From: an uncultured Clostridia bacterium
GTDB lineage: Bacteria; Bacillota; Clostridia; TANB77; CAG-508
Assembly (NCBI GenBank): GCA_949746285.1
Contig: CATJZH010000142.1
Span: forward strand, 1-33,522
DNA length: 33,522 bases
Direction of reading: 5' to 3'
Positions 28,858 through 33,522 of the stretch are shown here, one piece after another; positions within the stretch are counted from its first letter, which is position 1, and each line of letters opens with the position of its first letter. The position numbers and the translations under genes are program-made. The notes below the pieces were generated by a model that had not been told where the DNA came from, searched no databases, and worked only from the letters and a program-made list of their open reading frames with translations.

Positions 28858-29904
28858 TTATATTTGATGTAATTCTATTAATAAATTCATTTTAGAGTTA
28901 ATAGGTAATTCTAAGAACAATATCTCTATATTATCATTATATATTCCTGTATTGAATTTTATATTATATATAGAAGAATTTTCAGTATTTTCATAAGAAC
29001 ATGTATCAAACGTATACTTTTTATTTAAACTATCATAAAGTTGTGGAGTTTGCATATGTATTGTATCAGAACTATAATTCTCATCAATTTCAATATGTAC
29101 TTCTAAAGTGGAAGCATTTAAAGTTATATCACTAGAAATAATATGTTCATTATAAACTGGTTCATATTTAATTATTTCTCTTTTAGAAAATATATCATCT
29201 AAAGTTACTTCGAGATCCCAGGTTCCATCTAAAGTTTCATTGTTATTTATTCTTAAACTATATATGTGAAAAATAAGTTTTTGAATAATTGGAAATTTTT
29301 CAGCTCCATATAATATAGAACCCTTGAATGTTGAATCATCTATCTTAATGGGTTTGTTTCCTAAACTTACACTATTTATAATTAAAGGTTTTTCAGTTAC
29401 AGGATTATCTTCATCGAATCTATAAAGTAAATTATCATTTTCATCTTTTAGTGTATATTCTTTTATTTCTATAAATTCAATGTTTTCAACATTTTTACAA
29501 TCATATACATAAGAAATGTCTAATTTTGAATTATCTAACAAAATATCATCGATTTTTATTCCTATATTTTTATCATAAACAAAATCTGTTTGTGGCTTTT
29601 GAATATATCCATTTTCTACGGCTTTATCAATAGATTCGGTTGAGTTATTAAAAGTTGATTTTACAAAATTAATTATATCATTTGCAAAAGTGATAGTAGA
29701 AGTAGTAAATATACCAATACATAATATAATAACAGCAATTTTATAAAAATTTATATAAGTTTTTTTCGTATCTGTTTTTTCTAAATTTTTTAAAGTTTCA
29801 TTAATAACAGATTTAGTTGAAGAAGGGATTTCATCTGAAACATTATTTTTAAAATACTCATAAAGAATTTTATCTATTTCATCATTATATTTATTTTGTT
29901 TCAT
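28858..29904 (-). CDS. Anti-sigma factor-like membrane protein (DUF4179-type)
   Basis: Cytoplasmic N-terminus, single TM (IAVIILCIGIFTTSTITFA), long extracytoplasmic domain; AGGAGGT SD before ATG 29904; downstream of sigma-like gene. Confidence 0.75.
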   Translation of the reverse strand: MKQNKYNDEIDKILYEYFKNNVSDEIPSSTKSVINETLKNLEKTDTKKTYINFYKIAVIILCIGIFTTSTITFANDIINFVKSTFNNSTESIDKAVENGYIQKPQTDFVYDKNIGIKIDDILLDNSKLDISYVYDCKNVENIEFIEIKEYTLKDENDNLLYRFDEDNPVTEKPLIINSVSLGNKPIKIDDSTFKGSILYGAEKFPIIQKLIFHIYSLRINNNETLDGTWDLEVTLDDIFSKREIIKYEPVYNEHIISSDITLNASTLEVHIEIDENYSSDTIHMQTPQLYDSLNKKYTFDTCSYENTENSSIYNIKFNTGIYNDNIEILFLELPINSKMNLLIELHQI

Positions 29905-30429
29905 ATATATCACCTCCTATTTTTTTCTCTATTTTGTGTTTAGTTCGTAGTAATTTGCTTTTAAGTGTATTTTTATTCATATTTAAAATTTCTGATATTT
30001 CTGAAGTTGTTAGATTATATTTATAATGTAGTAATATAATTGTTTTTTCATCTATGGACAAAGAATTAATTAGTATATTAAAATCTAAATGATTGTTAAT
30101 AGTGTCTATTATATGTGTATTTATAATTTTTAAATTTTCAGTATAGGTTAATTTATTTAATAGTTTTTGGTCTTTTTTTCTTTTGATATATATAGAATTG
30201 CATTCATTTAAAAGTATTTTTATTATCCATGTTTCAAAATATTCTTTGTTTTTAATTTATTTAAATTTTTATAAATACGTATTATAGTTTCTTGTAGAGC
30301 ATCATTTGCATCGTCTTCATTATTTAATCTAACTAGAGCAATATTATAAAGTTTGGAAGAATGTATTTTTATTAATTTAGTATATGCGTCTGTATCTCCA
30401 TTTAATGCTTGATCTATAAGTTCATTCAA
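29891..30429 (-). pseudogene. ECF/sigma-70-like factor, frameshifted near codon 60
   Basis: ORF 30223-30429 encodes region 2 (NGDTDAYTKLIKIHSSKLYNIALVRLNNEDDANDALQETIIRIYKNLNKLKTK); another frame continues EYFETWIIKILLNECNSIYIKRKK...TTSEISEILNMNKNTLKSKLLRTKHKIEKK to the stop at 29891; total 539 nt, one short of a multiple of 3. Confidence 0.8.
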
Positions 30430-30668
30430 TTATAAAATCTCCTTTCATCAAGTATATAAAGATTTTATCAGAAAAAACCTGTAAATAAAATAGAATGTGC
30501 GATACAAATTTTTTATCTTTTTTTATCTTTTCAACACTAAAAAAAATAATCATATATAATGTAGTTAATAGATAAAGTATGAGCATAATTTTAAATTTAC
30601 ATATAGATTTTAATATTTTTGAAAGGAGGTTAAATTTTATTAAAAATTAAAAAAGGAGAATTTATAAG

Positions 30669-31796
30669 ATGAGGAAAATTCATATTAAAATTAAACTTAG
30701 CTTATTTTTAGCTATAATTTTTATGTTACTTTTTGTCACAAAAAGTAATGCTGCACAAGAGTTTACAGAATTAAACAACAGATGTTTTTATATAAAAAAT
30801 GCTTATACAGGTCACTATTTAGATGTTAAAGATGGAATTGCTCAAGGAGGAACTAATGTACAACAATGTCAATATAATGGTTCATATGCACAGAAATGGT
30901 ATATGGTACATTTAGGAAATGGTGAATATATGATATGTAGTGATGTAGGTTCTACAGCTGAAGGAGAATCAGTAAGATTAAATTATTCGTTAGACGTAAG
31001 TAATGGTGTAAATGCTAATGGAACACAGATACATTTATGGAATAGTGTTATGAATGGAATAACTCAAACTTTTTCTTTTACCAAAACACTAAATAATACA
31101 TATATTATTTGGACAAAAGCTAGTAATTATACAAAAGTTGCTAGTTTGTCAGATAATTTATGTTCTGATGGTATAAATGTCCATCAATGGGAATATTCAA
31201 ATCATTCGCATGACCAATGGATTTTTGAACCTGTTTATAAATTTGAAAATATGGGAGTTGCCTATGCAAAGGCAAATTACAATAGAAAAGTAGATGCATA
31301 GCCTATTTTAAATGCTTATAAAGATGAGGAGGCAAACTTTGTTTCTCAATGTTTATTGGCAGGAGGGATACATCAAAATAATAATTGGTATATGAAGAGA
31401 AAAAATACTAATTATCAAACAATAGATACTGGAACTCAATTAAACAATTCTTGGAATACAACGAATTCTTGGATTGACCATACGAAATTTAAAGAAAATT
31501 TTTATGGTGATGGCAGGAAATGTGGATTTTTTAAAGGCTCATATGTATATGATCATCCAAATGTTGTAGGTGATAACGGATTTGGAAAGGGAGATGTTGT
31601 ACAATTTAGTATGTTTTATAATGGATTTATACAGGAGAGTTTCTTTACGTCTTATGTAACATTTGAAGATATTGGAATTTTTAATAATACAAGATATAAA
31701 GAACTATTTACAACTTATACAAATAATACAAATAAATCAGTTAGAAATTTATCTAATACGTATAAGGAATATTATATAGTTTTATATGATTTTTAA
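30669..31796 (+). pseudogene. Secreted ricin-type beta-trefoil lectin fused to degenerate Amidase_6-like domain, interrupted by in-frame TAG (31299-31301)
   Basis: Signal peptide; CFYIKNAYTGHYLDVKDG...QKWYM, NVHQWEYSNHSHDQWIFEPV; same frame after TAG: PILNAYKDEEANFVSQCLLAGGIHQNNNWYMKRK...GKGDVVQFSM. Confidence 0.78.
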
Positions 31797-31813
31797 AATA
31801 AAGGAGAAAATTA

Positions 31814-32407
31814 ATGAAAAAAAGAATTATAATTATAGGAATTATATTAATAATTTTAATGTTAATAATAATACCATTTACAGTAACAGCCAGTAAAGAT
31901 TTAATAAAATACGATGAAAATGGAAAACCATACATATATGGGGGAGAAGAAGTACCAGAGGAATTAAAAGGAAAAGAAGGCTCAATAGTTGTACCAAGAA
32001 ATGTAGAAGAAACTTCAATTAATTTACAAAATGATGATATGGATGAAGCTGCAGCAATAAGAGCTCAAAGTGAAGATATAGATTATGAAGAACTTCATTC
32101 ACGTGTATCCAAAATAGAAGAAAGAAATAGGAAATTTGATGAAATTTTATTTAAATATTATGGAGAAGAAATAGAGAAGATTAAGAGCGATATGAGAGAA
32201 GAGGGAATAAATGCAGAATATGGAGATGCTAGTGATATGGTTTTTCCTCCAAGTGGTGTAAAATTATTGAAGCATGCAGTGAATATATATAATACTACTT
32301 CAATTCAAGAAGAAAAAGATATAATAAAAGAATTTTGTCAAGTAACAGTAAGTGGAAATGATATAGGAGATATAGAGTTAGAAAATATAATCAACAATAT
32401 GGAATAG
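31814..32407 (+). CDS. Uncharacterised N-terminally membrane-anchored/secreted protein, tandem copy 1
   Basis: Signal/TM MKKRIIIIGIILIILMLIIIPFTVTAS; YDENGKPYIYGGEEVPEELKGKEGSIVVP shared with the next gene. Confidence 0.75.
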   Translation: MKKRIIIIGIILIILMLIIIPFTVTASKDLIKYDENGKPYIYGGEEVPEELKGKEGSIVVPRNVEETSINLQNDDMDEAAAIRAQSEDIDYEELHSRVSKIEERNRKFDEILFKYYGEEIEKIKSDMREEGINAEYGDASDMVFPPSGVKLLKHAVNIYNTTSIQEEKDIIKEFCQVTVSGNDIGDIELENIINNME

Positions 32408-32451
32408 AATTGTATAGAAAGTAATAATTTGTTTAAACGAAAGGAATAATA

Positions 32452-33033
32452 ATGAGAAAAAGAATTATAATAATAGGAATTATAATAATAGTGTTAATGT
32501 TAATACCATTTACAGTTAAAGCAAGTAAAAATTTAATAAAACACGATGATAATGGAAAACCATACATATATGGAGGAGAAGAGGTACCAGAGGAATTAAA
32601 AGGAAAAGAAGGATCAATTGTAGTGCCATTACACCCAGATAATAACGAAATTGAAGTACAAGAAGAGGAAGAGCTAGCAAGTGGAAACATGGAAGAAGCA
32701 TTTGCAGAGCTGGATGCACGTATTGCTAAAATAGAAGAAACAGATAGAAAATTTGATGAAATATTATTTAAATATTATGGTAGAGACGAAATAGAAAAAA
32801 TAAAAGAGAGAATGAGAAATGAAGGAATACATGGAGATTATGGAGATGTTAACTCTATAACTTTTTCTCCAAGCTGTAAAGAATTATTATGGAATGCAGT
32901 TAATATATATAATACTACTTCAATTCAGGAAGAAAAAAATGTAATAAAAGAATTTTGTCAAGATATGGTAAATTGCAATAGAAGAGAAATTGATGATCAA
33001 AAATTAATACAGGCAGTTGACAATATGGAATAA
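32452..33033 (+). CDS. Uncharacterised N-terminally membrane-anchored/secreted protein, tandem copy 2
   Basis: MRKRIIIIGIIIIVLMLIPFTVKAS; same N- and C-terminal blocks (NAVNIYNTTSIQEEKNVIKEFCQ). Confidence 0.75.
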   Translation: MRKRIIIIGIIIIVLMLIPFTVKASKNLIKHDDNGKPYIYGGEEVPEELKGKEGSIVVPLHPDNNEIEVQEEEELASGNMEEAFAELDARIAKIEETDRKFDEILFKYYGRDEIEKIKERMRNEGIHGDYGDVNSITFSPSCKELLWNAVNIYNTTSIQEEKNVIKEFCQDMVNCNRREIDDQKLIQAVDNME

Positions 33034-33053
33034 TCTATAAATTAATTGAAATG

Positions 33054-33095
33054 CACCATAGTTATATTAAATATAATTATGGTGTTATTTTTTTA
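33054..33095 (+). terminator. Terminator after the tandem paralogs
   Basis: caccatagttata-ttaaa-tataattatggtg followed by ttattttttt. Confidence 0.8.
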
Positions 33096-33192
33096 TTACA
33101 ATTGTATTAAAAGCATTGTAAATGGAAATGATTAGATATAGAATTATTATGAGATAATACTATCAATTGATATAAAAATGGAGGTAGTTGTT

Positions 33193-33522
33193 TTGGTAGG
33201 AAAAAAACGTAAAAATGATGATGATCTTATAGTAGATTTAGAAGATTTTGAGAATTTTGATGCACTAGAAGATGATGATGAATTTGAAGAAATTGAAGTT
33301 AGTAAAAAAGTTCCATCTAAAAAAGTAAAAGATGAAATAGAAGATGATGAAGAATATGAACAAGTGTCAGACGACGAATTCGAAGAAATTGGAGACGACG
33401 AAGAATACGAAATAGTAGAAGATGACGCAGAAGAATATGAAGAAGTAGAAGACGATGAATTCGAAGAAATTGGAGACGACGAAGAATACGAAATAGTAGA
33501 AGATGACGCAGAAGAATATGAA
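33193..33522 (+). CDS. Highly acidic repeat protein (partial, runs off window)
   Basis: TTG start after GGAGGT SD; own translation MVGKKRKNDDDLIVDLEDFENFDALEDDDEFEEIEVSKKVPSKKVKDEIEDDEEYEQVSDDEFEEIGDDEEYEIVEDDAEEYEEVEDDEFEEIGDDEEYEIVEDDAEEYE; not in the supplied ORF track. Confidence 0.7.
   Translation, partial: MVGKKRKNDDDLIVDLEDFENFDALEDDDEFEEIEVSKKVPSKKVKDEIEDDEEYEQVSDDEFEEIGDDEEYEIVEDDAEEYEEVEDDEFEEIGDDEEYEIVEDDAEEYE
33370..33522 (+). repeat. 81-bp tandem repeat inside the acidic ORF (1.9 copies visible)
   Basis: Unit gacgacgaattcgaagaaattggagacgacgaagaatacgaaatagtagaagatgacgcagaagaatatgaagaagtagaa; second copy from 33451 differs at one base over the visible 72. Confidence 0.88.

Noticed and set aside
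31299-31301. TAG recoding (suppressed amber) as explanation for the ricin/amidase read-through
   Set aside because: TAG terminates ordinary genes here (rnc, addB, alr), and the downstream domain has also lost its expected catalytic residues, so a pseudogene is simpler.
31356-31796. Separate 146-aa protein starting at TTG 31356
   Set aside because: It is in the same frame as 30669-31301 and starts inside the Amidase_6-like motif (LLAGGIHQNNNW); treated as the post-TAG part of one gene.
1-33522. tRNA, rRNA, transposase, integrase or prophage genes
   Set aside because: None recognised while reading; the 28-33 kb block looks accessory but has no mobility gene inside this window.

Overview
Low-GC Firmicutes/Clostridia-like chromosomal window. 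About 28 kb is a dense housekeeping backbone, mostly on the + strand: plsX-acpP-rnc-radical SAM, YitT-family protein, two XRE regulators, ogg-type glycosylase, transglutaminase-like protein, addB, alr, pgeF, family-4 UDG, topB, murA, ftsQ/divIB, two DUF881 genes, small basic protein, ftsA, ftsZ, spoIIGA and sigE. Two parts look accessory. (1) At 13.0-17.4 kb there is a HExxH/NEA putative gluzincin, then a secreted papain-like cysteine peptidase ending in a type-I dockerin, followed directly by a single-cohesin protein with an N/T-rich stalk, an MPYTG-like motif, a TM helix and a basic tail. This reads as a minimal two-gene cohesin-dockerin device for displaying a protease on the cell surface, and it is the best candidate for an underdescribed system here. 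(2) At 28.3-33.5 kb, after sigE, three genes carry reading-frame lesions: a small secreted protein, an ECF-like sigma factor next to an intact DUF4179-type anti-sigma, and a ricin-lectin/Amidase_6 protein that also lacks the expected catalytic residues. The same region has a perfect 27-bp hairpin built on a 10-bp GATAAA period, a tandem pair of orphan membrane-anchored paralogs, and an acidic protein with 81-bp tandem repeats that runs off the window. Regulatory signals of interest are a perfect 0A-box-like site and a 13-bp inverted repeat upstream of ftsA. No tRNA, rRNA, CRISPR array or transposase was recognised. All family calls come from reading motifs; no database search was run.
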